Notes: generated by a model not told the origin, from the sequence alone. Positions 47,450 to 56,567 are shown, numbered from the stretch's first letter. The stretch is 64,000 bases of DNA from Paraburkholderia hospita (GCF_002902965.1 NZ_CP026106.1:3038001-3102000), one strand, 5' to 3'. Program-made: numbers and translations.

Positions 47450-48505
47450 TCACTGATACGACATCGTGAATGTGGCCAGCGCATTCGCCGAGCCGGCGTT
47501 GAGATCGCCCGTGCGGACGTAGCGCACCTGAAACGGCACCGAAAGCGGCCCGCCTGACGTCGGTGTATCGGAAGCCACAAACTGATTGGTCGTGCCGGCC
47601 GTCGGCGAATCCGGACCAAAGCAGATCGTCTGGCCGCCGAATATGATCTGATAGCCGACGCCGCGCGCCGTCGAATCGGGTGCGAGCGACAGCGTGCAAC
47701 TCCGGTTCGAAGGCGTGGTCGCGTCCGTCATCGTCATGGCGACGCGCACGCCCGGATCGCAATCGAGCGCTATTGCAAACGGTGTGGCACCCGACGTCGC
47801 ACCCACTGAACCCAGTTGCCTGCGTGTCGCAACAGGCATTGGCACCTGAATCGCCGGTTGCCTGACCGAACACGCTGTATTGATGAACGAGCCGCTGGCC
47901 CCGGTGAAGTAAGTGCCCAGCGCCACTGTGCCGGACTGGTTATTTCTGGTCAGATTGGCCGTTACCGACGGAATAGTCGCCAGAGCGCCCGAATTGAACG
48001 GCCCCGTTTTGACGAACTGGGCGGCAACGTCGAGGTGGTAGTTGATGCGGCGACTTTTCGGGCTAGGAGGCTGGTGACACGTGACCTTGAGTGACCCTGA
48101 TATCGTCGCCGGCATCCCCCTGCACGATGTGCCAGCACCGTTGGAGACTGTGTACCGCACCCCCACGCCGCCGATATTGGTCGGATAAACATCCCTGAAT
48201 CCCGGCACCAGTCCGGACGGATTTATCGTGAAGGTGATGAAAATGTCGCGGTCGGCGCGCGGGTACCCGTCGCACTGAAAACCGACTGTCGTCGAGAAAG
48301 AAGAACTTGTGCTGCCCGTCGGCGCATCGCGTGGAAAGGGATTGGTACCTACGGCGGGCGCGTACCCCCCATTTGTCAGCGCATAGCAATTCACGATCTG
48401 CGCGTTCGCCGCCGGGGCAGCCAGCATCACGCTCACCAGCATCGCCAGCTGAAGCAAACGCCCGAACCAGCGTCCGTTACCTCGACTCATCGCTGTCATG
48501 TTCAT
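47450..48505 (-). CDS. Two-domain fimbrial tip adhesin, operon 2
   Basis: A 351-aa paralogue of the adhesin at 41531. Signal peptide (LAMLVSVMLAAPAANA), N-terminal domain with FPRDAPTGSTSSSFSTTVGF, DIFITFTINPSGLVPGFRDV and YPTNIGGVGVRYTVSNG, then a pilin-like domain (INTACSVRQPAIQVPMPVAT, FAIALDCDPGVRVAMTMTD) with terminal ALATFTMSYQ. The receptor half is clearly more diverged from adhesin 1 than the pilin half, consistent with different ligands. Last gene of operon 2, 36 bp after the usher. A terminator follows. Confidence 0.85.
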   Translation of the reverse strand: MNMTAMSRGNGRWFGRLLQLAMLVSVMLAAPAANAQIVNCYALTNGGYAPAVGTNPFPRDAPTGSTSSSFSTTVGFQCDGYPRADRDIFITFTINPSGLVPGFRDVYPTNIGGVGVRYTVSNGAGTSCRGMPATISGSLKVTCHQPPSPKSRRINYHLDVAAQFVKTGPFNSGALATIPSVTANLTRNNQSGTVALGTYFTGASGSFINTACSVRQPAIQVPMPVATRRQLGSVGATSGATPFAIALDCDPGVRVAMTMTDATTPSNRSCTLSLAPDSTARGVGYQIIFGGQTICFGPDSPTAGTTNQFVASDTPTSGGPLSVPFQVRYVRTGDLNAGSANALATFTMSYQ

Positions 48506-48541
48506 CTCGTCTTAGTCCTGATATGCAAGCTGTGGTTAAGC

Positions 48542-51154
48542 TCATTTCGCCGGTGTTTGCACGCCCGGCTCCGTCGCCGCCGCCGGGACGGGCAGGCAAT
48601 GCGCTTCAAGCGACGCGTAACCCATCTTCGGCTTGCCGCCTTCCTTGCGCGCCGGCAGCGCGTAATCGATGCGGCATTGCTCACTCGTCGCGATGCCCCA
48701 CTTCACGATCAGCGTTCCCTTGTCGTACAGATCGCGCGTGAAGATGCGGCTGTCCTGTCCCACCACGCCTACGCTCTGCCCGTTCTCGTTTTGCACCTCG
48801 GCGCCGAAGGGCAGCGCCTTGCCACCGGCGCGCGGTGCGCGAATCAGCGCGGCGCGGCCGGTGTCGGTCTGGTACTTGAACAGCACAACCGATCCAAGAC
48901 GCGGTGCCGCGCTCTCCGATGTCGACTCGAACTCGACATCCATCGACGTGCCCTTCGGATCGATATCCACCGTGTTCATTGCATACGGCGTGAGGTACGG
49001 CACGATCGCGTAGCCGTCGCCGTCGATCTTCGCGCCCGTCGCGCCCGGCAAACTCGCGCCTTGCGCGCCCTTCGCCTCGACGATGCCGAACGTCTCGCCC
49101 ACCGTCTGCGAGAACGTGATGCCGCCGCGATGCGCGACGATCGAGCCGCTCGCGCCCGCCGACACCTGCGACGAATGCGAGCCGCCGCTCGCCGACGCCG
49201 TCAACTGCGCGTACGGTCCGCGGTACGTGCCGCTCGCGCCGCCGTTCCCGCTGACGCCCGTCGCCGATGCGTCGTTCACCGTGCCGTAGACGTTGTACGA
49301 GTACTGGTTGCCGTCGCCCGCGGTGCCGCTCATGCTGGCCTGCAGGCTGGATGTGTCGCCGTTGCGGTTGTAAGTCGCGGAAAGCATCGGTGCGTGCCGC
49401 GACTTGCCGAGCGGAATCGTCGTGGTCAGCATGATCTGGTTCGACGGCTCGCCGTACGCGTTCTGGGTGCGCCCCAACGTCACGCTATAGGTGCCGAACC
49501 GGTAACTGTTCGAATACCCGGCCTGATAGAAGGTGTCGCGTCCGCCGCGATTCCAGTAGTCCTGCGCCGTGACGTTCAGGAACAGCGAGCCGTATTGCGC
49601 AAGGTTCTGGCTGATCGTCAGCTGGAACTGGCCGCGCGTGCGGTCGGCAGGATTGCCCACCGATCCATGCCCGACGTAATCGCGCAGCCGCGCGGCGTCG
49701 GTGAGATTGAGATAGCCGGAGCTCGAATAGCGATAGGCGCCAAGGGCAAAGTTGGTGTCCGTCGCATCGACAAACTTGCTGTAGCTGATATGCAGGCTGT
49801 TGCCTTGCATCGATGCCTGGCCCGGCACCTGTGTGCGCGCCAACGTGACGTCGCCCGCGACCGCGCCCACGGGCGTATTCAGCGCGACGCCGAAGTTGGC
49901 GGCCAGATAGCCGTCCGCCGCAATGACGCCGCCATAGAGCGTGACGAGATTCGTCAGGCCCCGCTGCAACGTCAGTTGTGCGAAGACGGGCCTGGTCTGC
50001 AGCGATGCATCGCGAAGCTGACCGGCAGTCAAGGCGAAACGCGTAATGCCCGGCCGCAGCAATTGCGCGACCGACGCATACGGCACAGTGAAAAACTTCT
50101 GGCGGCCGTCGGCTTCCGTCACGGTCACATCGAGGTTGCCGCCATAGCCCGTCGGGTAGAGATCCCTGATCTCGAACGGTCCGGGCGGCACCACTGTTTC
50201 GTAGATGGTCTGGCCGTTCTGGCTGATGTTGACGCGCGCATTCGATTCGGCCGTGCCGCGCACGACAGGCGCATAGCCGCGCAGCGATTCCGGCAGCATG
50301 CGGTCGTCGGTGGCAATCTGCGCGCCGCGAAACGCGACGCTGTTGAACACGTCGCCGGTGGTAAAGGCTTCGCCCAACACGACCTGCGAGCGCAGCTTCG
50401 TCACGTCGTGCTGAAGATAGGTCGCAATGTCGTCGAACTGGGTAGTCTGTCCCGTCATCGCCGTTACGGATGACTGATGCCGGAAATGCCAGCCGCCCAC
50501 ATTCACGCCGGCATTCAGTCCGACATAGCCCTGCGTCGTGCGCGCGCCGTTGTTGCTCGACTGATAGACGTTAGCGTTGTAGCTGAGGAAACCGGCATTC
50601 ACGCCGTTCTCCCACAGCTCGGGCGGCACGTAGCCGCGCGCCCTGTTGCGCATGTACTTCTGCGGGATCGTGAGCGCGAGCTTCTGCTCGGAAAAGTCGA
50701 AATCGACCGTGGCTTGCGGCACGACGGCGTTCACGTCGACACATTCGTTCGCGGCCGGCGGCGTCGCGCTATCTTTCGTCACAACGATGCGCGAGAAATC
50801 GACGCCCCACTTTTCCAGCATCATGCGCGTCAAGCAAGCGCGCGCACTCTGACCTTCGCCCGCCGGCACGAAGCGTACGTTCTCACGCGCCGTGCGCGCG
50901 TCGTTGATCCAGACGTCGACGTAATAGCTGCCCGCCGCAATCACGTTGCCGCGCGAAAAGCGCGAAACATCGACCTTCGAGCCCGATTGAAGGAACGTCG
51001 AGTCGAATTCGACGGGATTCGCCGGATCGGCCGCCATCGCGCGGTCGGCATACAGCCCGGCGATGATCGCGAACACGGGCGGAACCAGTGCGGCAACAGG
51101 GCGCAACGTCCGTGGACCGGTCATCGGCAAATCGGGGTGGCGAAAGCATGTCAT
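48542..51154 (-). CDS. Fimbrial outer-membrane usher, operon 2
   Basis: An 870-aa FimD-type usher, strongly similar to the usher at 42763 along its length (for example GYVPPELWENGVNAGFLSYN, YAPVVRGTAESNARVNISQN, TFGIVEAKGAQGASLPGATG). It has the N-terminal domain after ADRAMA, barrel, plug and two C-terminal domains ending near ATEPGVQTPAK. Start is uncertain: ATG at 51154 is used, ATG at 51124 gives a tidier signal peptide, and a longer frame reaches 51292. The 225-bp gap to the chaperone contains the perfect hairpin GCGGCCG-AAA-CGGCCGC at about 51342. Confidence 0.92.
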   Translation of the reverse strand: MTCFRHPDLPMTGPRTLRPVAALVPPVFAIIAGLYADRAMAADPANPVEFDSTFLQSGSKVDVSRFSRGNVIAAGSYYVDVWINDARTARENVRFVPAGEGQSARACLTRMMLEKWGVDFSRIVVTKDSATPPAANECVDVNAVVPQATVDFDFSEQKLALTIPQKYMRNRARGYVPPELWENGVNAGFLSYNANVYQSSNNGARTTQGYVGLNAGVNVGGWHFRHQSSVTAMTGQTTQFDDIATYLQHDVTKLRSQVVLGEAFTTGDVFNSVAFRGAQIATDDRMLPESLRGYAPVVRGTAESNARVNISQNGQTIYETVVPPGPFEIRDLYPTGYGGNLDVTVTEADGRQKFFTVPYASVAQLLRPGITRFALTAGQLRDASLQTRPVFAQLTLQRGLTNLVTLYGGVIAADGYLAANFGVALNTPVGAVAGDVTLARTQVPGQASMQGNSLHISYSKFVDATDTNFALGAYRYSSSGYLNLTDAARLRDYVGHGSVGNPADRTRGQFQLTISQNLAQYGSLFLNVTAQDYWNRGGRDTFYQAGYSNSYRFGTYSVTLGRTQNAYGEPSNQIMLTTTIPLGKSRHAPMLSATYNRNGDTSSLQASMSGTAGDGNQYSYNVYGTVNDASATGVSGNGGASGTYRGPYAQLTASASGGSHSSQVSAGASGSIVAHRGGITFSQTVGETFGIVEAKGAQGASLPGATGAKIDGDGYAIVPYLTPYAMNTVDIDPKGTSMDVEFESTSESAAPRLGSVVLFKYQTDTGRAALIRAPRAGGKALPFGAEVQNENGQSVGVVGQDSRIFTRDLYDKGTLIVKWGIATSEQCRIDYALPARKEGGKPKMGYASLEAHCLPVPAAATEPGVQTPAK

Positions 51155-51379
51155 GTCGGGAAACTCATCGCGTGCACGAAGCTCGCGGCATGTATGTCGG
51201 TTTGACGAAAGCGAAGTCCTGCATGGCACGATCGCCCCCCCGCGGATAGCCGCTTCAACGAAAATGCGCGGCACACGCGCGCAACGACCCACCGTGCGCG
51301 AAAGCGCACGTCCTCACGTTCGATAGACCGGAAATAGAACGCGGCCGAAACGGCCGCACATGGCGCTACAGCAAGCTGC

Positions 51380-52129
51380 TCACGGACTGATGACCGCGTC
51401 GCCCTCGATCGCACCGCCAAAGTCGTTGATGGCGATGTAGTGAATCTGGCCCGACTGAACCCCTTCCATCTTCGGGATGGCAAAGGTCTCCCTACCGTGC
51501 GGCACGACCATGCCGCCCGCGTCGTACTCGTAGCGATGGCCGTTTGCCGTCACCGTGATCTTGCTGAACGACACGTGGTAGGCCGTCGGATTCGACAGGA
51601 GGAGTGCTTGCCCCTTGCCCTCGTCGGCCGGCACGACTTTCCATTCGATCTGACGCGGCGCGTCGTCCGGCGTATCCGGCAATGTCGGCGGACGCGCGAA
51701 GAGCTTGATTCGCGTGCGGTAGGCGAGTTGCAGCGTGTTGACATCCGGCTTTGGCACGGCCTTCGGCGGAATATCGAGCACGTTGAGCCAGAAGACCGAT
51801 TCCCGGTCCTGCGGCAGCGCATCGCCGCTGTAGATAATGCGCAAGGTCTGCGACCGGCCCGCGTTCATGCGGAAAATGGGCGGCGTGATCACGAACGGCG
51901 TCTTGCTGTCGTCGATCTTCGCGTTGCTGTCGCCGCTGTCGAGCCATACCTGGACCAGCGACGGATTGCGACTGTCGTTGGTCAGCTTGACTGTCACTTC
52001 CCGCTGATCGAGCGGATAGACAACGCGTGTGCCGCCAATCGTCACGCTAGCGTGCGCGGCGCCCGCGGCCATGACGGCCGCCAGCAGAACGGTCTGCCAT
52101 CGGCAGTTCAGTCTCCGTTTCATCAACAT
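51380..52129 (-). CDS. Periplasmic pilus chaperone, operon 2
   Basis: A 249-aa PapD-type chaperone, paralogue of that at 45605. Signal peptide (TVLLAAVMAAGAAHA), ASVTIGGTRVVYPLDQREVT identical in pattern to chaperone 1, PFVITPPIFRMNAGRSQTLR, and the signature QDRESVFWLNVLDIPP. The second domain ends GQIHYIAINDFGGAIEGDAV. The start is ATG 52129 or ATG 52123 two codons later; neither has a strong ribosome binding site, and a longer frame upstream lacks signal character. Confidence 0.92.
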   Translation of the reverse strand: MLMKRRLNCRWQTVLLAAVMAAGAAHASVTIGGTRVVYPLDQREVTVKLTNDSRNPSLVQVWLDSGDSNAKIDDSKTPFVITPPIFRMNAGRSQTLRIIYSGDALPQDRESVFWLNVLDIPPKAVPKPDVNTLQLAYRTRIKLFARPPTLPDTPDDAPRQIEWKVVPADEGKGQALLLSNPTAYHVSFSKITVTANGHRYEYDAGGMVVPHGRETFAIPKMEGVQSGQIHYIAINDFGGAIEGDAVISP

Positions 52130-52161
52130 GTCGCGCGTGCTCCGTGCAATGCGAAAAGATC

Positions 52162-52187
52162 GGGGCATGCACGCAAGCGCACGCCCC
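52162..52187 (-). other. Hairpin between pilin 2 and chaperone 2
   Basis: On the minus strand GGGGCGTGCGC and GTGCATGCCCC pair over 11 bp (two G-U) with loop TTGC, directly after the pilin 2 stop codon. It matches in position the stem at 46393 in operon 1 but not in sequence, suggesting the structure is kept for transcript control. Confidence 0.55.
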
Positions 52188-52198
52188 ACTTCAATTGG

Positions 52199-52759
52199 TT
52201 ACTGATACTGCATCGTGTATTGAATCGACGTGTTCACGTTACCCGGCTGCGCTTTGCCCGTTGCGTAGTACTGCGCGAAATAGTTCAGCGTGGCCGCACC
52301 GCCCGTGATCGTCGCGCCGTTGGTGGCGAGCGTGTTGTTGCCGCCCGTCAGGATGTTGATCGGTTGCGTATTCGCGTTCAGCAGACGCACCTGCACGTTT
52401 TGCGCGGGCGAAGCCGATGCCTGATTCGTCAGATAACCGCTGCTCTGATCCACGGTCGGGCCATTTTCGAAGCGCGCGACCGCCTTCGTGGCTGCGCCCG
52501 AACAACCGCTCAGCATCAAACGGATATCGCCGAGATTCGACATGCCGGCCGTCGCGCCGGCGGCTGCCAGCGAGCCAGCCTGCACGGTCGGCAAGACCAC
52601 CGCGACGTCGGCGGCCGTACCGCTCGCCGTGCTATTGATCGAGCAGGTGGTATCCGTGACGGAACCTGTGATCGTGATCGTGCCGTCGGCCGCGTGAGCT
52701 GCCGTGGACAGGAATGCCATCAGACCGATAGCGGCCGTGGACAAGATGCGTTTTTGCAT
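52199..52759 (-). CDS. Major fimbrial subunit (type 1 pilin), operon 2
   Basis: A 186-aa pilin, paralogue of that at 46430. The start at 52759 (MQKRILSTAAIG) has AGGAG seven nucleotides before it, the same leader as pilin 1; a 67-residue upstream extension of the frame is spurious. Mature start ADGTITITGSVTDTTCSINS, second cysteine in RLMLSGCSGAATKAVARFEN, and C-terminal strand IQYTMQYQ. First gene of operon 2. Confidence 0.92.
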   Translation of the reverse strand: MQKRILSTAAIGLMAFLSTAAHAADGTITITGSVTDTTCSINSTASGTAADVAVVLPTVQAGSLAAAGATAGMSNLGDIRLMLSGCSGAATKAVARFENGPTVDQSSGYLTNQASASPAQNVQVRLLNANTQPINILTGGNNTLATNGATITGGAATLNYFAQYYATGKAQPGNVNTSIQYTMQYQ

Positions 52760-53022
52760 GCTGATGCTCCTAAAGTGCTTGCCAAAAAAAAGCTTTCCGA
52801 TGCTTCGCTGCTCGTTCCCGTCATGTCGCCCCCGAGGCATGGTCTCTTGCCGTATCGGCGTATATCGAATCGTGAGAAGCGACCCGGATGAAAGCGGAAG
52901 GACGACACACCTGCGAATCAGTTGGAGAACTACGCTAAACGCAAACGTTTGCATCGCCAATCAAGTGAAAGCGAAATGTAACATTGACGACTAAAGGCCC
53001 TGAATGACGAATGTCAACGGTC
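52760..53022. promoter_or_regulatory. Upstream region of fimbrial operon 2
   Basis: Gene-free, holds the promoter of operon 2. Near its upstream end, TGAATGACGAA at 53001 starts a block of about 40 bp (to about 53040) that contains GGTCCTATTTCCTGAGA. This block is repeated at 53312. It shares the TCCTA and TGAGA elements of the motif before pilin 1 and usher 1. No unambiguous -10/-35 was found. Confidence 0.4.
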
Positions 53023-53328
53023 CTATTTCCTGAGAATTACCTTAGGTGAACAAGTCGCATAGCGAGTTGCGGACGTGATATTTGGCGGACTCAATGTACT
53101 TATATAGCGGCAATTGAACTCAAACGCCCTCGGCGCCAGTTCATTCGCGGTCGAACCGATTGCTGCGTTCACGGGTATCGAAATGGTGCCGGCGTCCAGA
53201 ACCTTGCCGACGCGACGCCTGGCCACGCGGTTCAAATAAGAAAACTGATTGGGCAGCAAACGTTTGTGTCGTTGAGCGTTGATAAAACTTATCATCGTCA
53301 AATAGCAGCTTTGAATGACGAAGATCAA
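53023..53328 (-). pseudogene. Possible relic of a third fimbrial adhesin
   Basis: The minus-strand frame includes VLDAGTISIPVNAAIGSTAN then ELAPRAFEFNC. This fits the N-terminal adhesin pattern seen in the two intact paralogues (RDAPIGSTTPAYSNTLSFHC and RDAPTGSTSSSFSTTVGFQC). The rest is unlike an adhesin and there is no pilin domain. It lies where the last gene of a further upstream pilin-chaperone-usher-adhesin operon would end. The region is A/T-rich. It may be decayed sequence or chance. Confidence 0.4.
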
Positions 53329-53546
53329 TGGTCTTATTTTTTTGAGATCCGATTGTGTAGGGAATTGGGAAAGCTTTTTGATTTCATATTAGAGACGCGA
53401 ATAAAAACGCCTAAAGCGTTTAGAAGTGACATTTCAGGCTTTGCACGAATTTATAAATGCGCTATGCACTGCGGCATCCCGTCGACGCATAACGTGTGCT
53501 CATTGCTACCGACAGGACAAATAGAGAATCGGCAGGCTCAAATAGA
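53329..53546. other. A/T-rich spacer between fimbrial region and MFS gene
   Basis: Lower G+C than anything else in the window, with TTTATAAATGCG and AATAAAAACGCC. It includes the end of the second copy of the 40-bp direct repeat (from 53312). A + strand frame across 53266-53619 has no recognisable domain and runs through the terminator, so it is not called as a gene. Confidence 0.4.
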
Positions 53547-53582
53547 AAAGCCCGAAGCACCCTTAACGGGCGCTTCGGGCTT
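53547..53582 (-). terminator. Terminator after the MFS transporter gene
   Basis: AAGCCCGAAGCACCC and CGGGCGCTTCGGGCTT form a long GC stem around TTAA with a T-run on the minus strand. It lies 34 bp past the stop codon of the MFS gene. Confidence 0.88.
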
Positions 53583-53615
53583 CAACCGAGGAATGCGTTG
53601 TAGATGCGCGTTTCG

Positions 53616-55037
53616 CTAAGCGCCACTCGCCTGATTCAACGTCAGATGCTTCGTCTCTGGCGCCCACGCAATCGAAACAATCATTCCAACCAGCAACACC
53701 GCGGACAGCGCGAGCATCGTCGAGTGAAAGCCGAGTTGCGCGATGCCGAGCGGCAGCAGGAACGTGCCGACGGCGGAACCCAGACGGCTGCACGCAATGG
53801 CGAGCCCGACGCCGCACGCGCGCACTTCCGTCGGGAAGCACTCGGGCGGAAACACGCCGACCAGATTCGAGAACGCCGACATCGTCAGCGTGAACACCGC
53901 GAACGCGACGATCATCCACAGCGCCGCCGATTCCGGCAGCACGCTCAGCGCGAGCAGCGACAGGCACGTCACCGCGAACGAGCCGATCAGGAAGGCGCGG
54001 CGCGACAACACGATCGTCAGCCAGATGCCGAGCAGCGCGCCGACCACGAGAAAGCCGTTGAGCAGGAAATCCGCGCCGGAGCCGTTGTCGAGATGAATCG
54101 CCTTGAGGATCGACGGCAGGAACGTGTAGATCGCGAAGTACGGAATCACGAGGCACACGAAGAACGCGCAGTTGAAGATCGTGCGGCGGATCAGGTCCGG
54201 CTTGAACAGACGCGCGAAACCACCGTGAGCGCCTTGAGCACCGTGCGCATGGTCGTCATGCCCGCCGTCGATCGTCACGTTCGGGCCGAAGTATTTCAGC
54301 ACGATGGCCTGCGCTTCCGCGATGCGTCCCTTGCCGTGCAGCCAGCGAGGCGATTCCGGCGTGCCGATCCGCATGACCAGCACCGCGAGCGCAGGCACGC
54401 CCGCCGACGCCAGCAGCCAGCGCCACGCATCCGGCGACGCATCCGCGTAACACAGGCCGAGCACGTTCGCGACCACATAGCCGATCGTCCAGATCACGCT
54501 GAACGAGCCGAGCAGCGTGCCGCGATGCTTGCGCGGCGAGAACTCCGCGAGAATCGCGTGACCGACGGCGAAATCGCCGCCCATGCCGAAGCCGATCAGC
54601 ACGCGCAACGCGCAGAGCATCGCCGGCGACGACACATAGAACTGCGCGAAAGCCGCGAGCGTGATGATCAGAAAGCTCAGCAGGAAAATGCGCTGACGGC
54701 CCATGCGGTCCGACAGCCAGCCAAACACCAGGCTGCCAATGAAAATGCCCATCAGCGCGGAGCTGCCGATCATGCCTTGCCAGAACGCGTCGAGCGGCAT
54801 CTGCTTGTTGAGCGACGCGAGCGCATAGCCGATCGTGCCGAGCGCGAAGCCTTCCGTGAAGTGCGCGCCGAACGTCAGCCCGGCGATCTTGATGTGGAAG
54901 CCGTTCAGCGGCACATCATCGAGCGAGACGGTGTTGCGGTTCGTGTGTTGCGGATGTTTAGATTGGGCCGGCGCTGAAACGCGCGGGGACGGGGATGCGG
55001 GGCCGGACGGCCGCGCAAGCAGGTCTTGATCGCTCAA
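53616..55037 (-). CDS. MFS transporter, sugar/aromatic-acid symporter type
   Basis: A 473-aa inner-membrane permease with about 12 helices and a hydrophilic central loop (HDDHAHGAQGAHGG, His-rich). MFS signatures are GWLSDRMGRQRIF between TM2 and TM3, and RWLLASAGVPALAVLVMR followed by PESPRWLHGKGRIAEAQ in the sugar-porter style. It begins at a TTG codon: AAGGAG then ACATC then TTG, with no ATG in reach, giving MSDQDLLARPSG. The substrate cannot be read from sequence. It follows an aldehyde dehydrogenase gene on the same strand, 90 bp away, and is probably the last gene of the aldehyde operon. Confidence 0.88.
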   Translation of the reverse strand: MSDQDLLARPSGPASPSPRVSAPAQSKHPQHTNRNTVSLDDVPLNGFHIKIAGLTFGAHFTEGFALGTIGYALASLNKQMPLDAFWQGMIGSSALMGIFIGSLVFGWLSDRMGRQRIFLLSFLIITLAAFAQFYVSSPAMLCALRVLIGFGMGGDFAVGHAILAEFSPRKHRGTLLGSFSVIWTIGYVVANVLGLCYADASPDAWRWLLASAGVPALAVLVMRIGTPESPRWLHGKGRIAEAQAIVLKYFGPNVTIDGGHDDHAHGAQGAHGGFARLFKPDLIRRTIFNCAFFVCLVIPYFAIYTFLPSILKAIHLDNGSGADFLLNGFLVVGALLGIWLTIVLSRRAFLIGSFAVTCLSLLALSVLPESAALWMIVAFAVFTLTMSAFSNLVGVFPPECFPTEVRACGVGLAIACSRLGSAVGTFLLPLGIAQLGFHSTMLALSAVLLVGMIVSIAWAPETKHLTLNQASGA

Positions 55038-55127
55038 GATGTCTCCTTGTTATCGCGTCCCGTGGTGCGCGCCGGGACGCGTACTTCCTTGCTTTTCCGC
55101 CGCGCGTGGCGGACGAAGCACTGACGA

Positions 55128-56567
55128 CTAGCGGCCCAGACCGCCCATCATCATGTACTTCAGTTCGACGTATTCATCCATGCCGTACTTCGAGCCTTCA
55201 CGGCCGAGGCCCGACTGCTTGACGCCGCCGAACGGCGCGACTTCCGTCGAGATGATGCCTTCGTTGATGCCGACCATGCCGCTTTCCAGCGCATCCGCGA
55301 CGCGCCATGCACGCCCCAGATCGCGCGTGTAGAAGTACGCGGACAGACCGAACGGCGTGTCGTTCGCGGCCTTGACCGCTTCGTCTTCCGCCTTGAAGCG
55401 GAAGCACGCGGCCACCGGGCCGAAGGTTTCTTCTTCGGCGATCAGCATCGGTTGCGTCGCGTCGACCAGCACCGTCGGCTCGTAGAACGTGCCGCCCAGC
55501 GCGTGACGCTTGCCGCCCGTCAGCGCCTTCGCGCCGTGTTGGAACGCGTCGGCGACATGCGCCTCGACTTTCATCAGCGCAGCTTCGTTGATCAGCGGAC
55601 CTTGCTCGACCTCGCCCTTCAGCGCATCGCCGACGCGCATCTTCTTCACGGCTTCCGTCAGCGCCTGCGTGAATGCATCGTAGATGCCGTCCTGCACATA
55701 GAAGCGGTTGACGCACACACAGGTCTGCCCGGTGTTGCGGAACTTCGACGCCATCGCGCCCTGCACGGCGGCGTCGATATCGGCATCGTCGAACACGATG
55801 AACGGCGCGTTGCCGCCCAGTTCCAGCGAGAGCTTCTTCAGCGTATCCGCCGACTGCTTGGCGAGCAGCTTGCCGACGCGCGTCGAGCCCGTGAACGACA
55901 GCTTGCGCACGACAGGCGACTCCGTCAGCGCGCCGCCGATCGCCACGGCATCGCCCGAGACGATGTTGAACACGCCTGCCGGAATACCCGCGCGCTCGGC
56001 GAGCACGGCCAGCGCGAACGCGGACAGCGGCGTTTCTTCCGAAGGCTTCAGGACCATCGTGCAACCGGCTGCGATCGCCGGGCCGGCCTTGCGCGTGATC
56101 ATCGCGAGCGGGAAATTCCACGGCGTGATCGCCGCGACCACGCCAACCGGCTCACGCGTGACGATGATCTTCGAATCGGGCTTCGGGCTCGGAATCACGT
56201 CGCCGTAGCTGCGCTTCGCTTCTTCGGCGAACCATTCGAAGAAGCTCGCCGCGTAGCCGACTTCGCCCTTCGCTTCGGCGAGCGGCTTGCCTTGCTCGCG
56301 CGTCAGCAGTTCGGCGAGTGCGTCGCGATGCTCGAGCATCAGCTCGCCCCAACGCTTCACGCGTGCGCCGCGCTCTTTTGCGGTCAGCGCGCGCCAGGCG
56401 GGGAACGCGCGCTCGGCGGCGTCGATGGCTTGCGCCGTTTCCTGCGCGCCGCCCTTCGCGACATTGGCGATTACCTCGCCCGTCGCCGGATTGCGAACGG
56501 GATACGTGTTCGCGCTTTCGTACCACTCGCCGTTGATGTAGTGGCCTGTGCGGAGAAATTCACTCAT
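55128..56567 (-). CDS. NAD(P)-dependent aldehyde dehydrogenase, succinate-semialdehyde type
   Basis: A 479-aa aldehyde dehydrogenase. The catalytic Cys lies in FRNTGQTCVCVNRFYVQDG, the general base Glu in KLSLELGGNAPFIVFDDADI, and the NAD site in TPWNFPLAMITRKAGPAIAA and KLSFTGSTRVGKLLA. Length and motifs resemble GabD-type succinate-semialdehyde dehydrogenases, but the neighbours do not suggest GABA use; another aldehyde is possible. The start overlaps the last four bases of the upstream aldo/keto reductase gene (ATGA), a sign of translational coupling. Confidence 0.88.
   Translation of the reverse strand: MSEFLRTGHYINGEWYESANTYPVRNPATGEVIANVAKGGAQETAQAIDAAERAFPAWRALTAKERGARVKRWGELMLEHRDALAELLTREQGKPLAEAKGEVGYAASFFEWFAEEAKRSYGDVIPSPKPDSKIIVTREPVGVVAAITPWNFPLAMITRKAGPAIAAGCTMVLKPSEETPLSAFALAVLAERAGIPAGVFNIVSGDAVAIGGALTESPVVRKLSFTGSTRVGKLLAKQSADTLKKLSLELGGNAPFIVFDDADIDAAVQGAMASKFRNTGQTCVCVNRFYVQDGIYDAFTQALTEAVKKMRVGDALKGEVEQGPLINEAALMKVEAHVADAFQHGAKALTGGKRHALGGTFYEPTVLVDATQPMLIAEEETFGPVAACFRFKAEDEAVKAANDTPFGLSAYFYTRDLGRAWRVADALESGMVGINEGIISTEVAPFGGVKQSGLGREGSKYGMDEYVELKYMMMGGLGR

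Noticed and set aside
51342..51358. GCGGCCG-AAA-CGGCCGC hairpin between chaperone 2 and usher 2 as a terminator
   Set aside because: It is a perfect stem, but there is no T-run on either strand, and the usher gene downstream lacks another clear promoter. It is mentioned under the usher entry only.
53266..53619. A + strand frame of 117 codons in the A/T-rich spacer
   Set aside because: It has no recognisable domain or ribosome binding site and runs through the strong terminator of the opposite-strand MFS gene.
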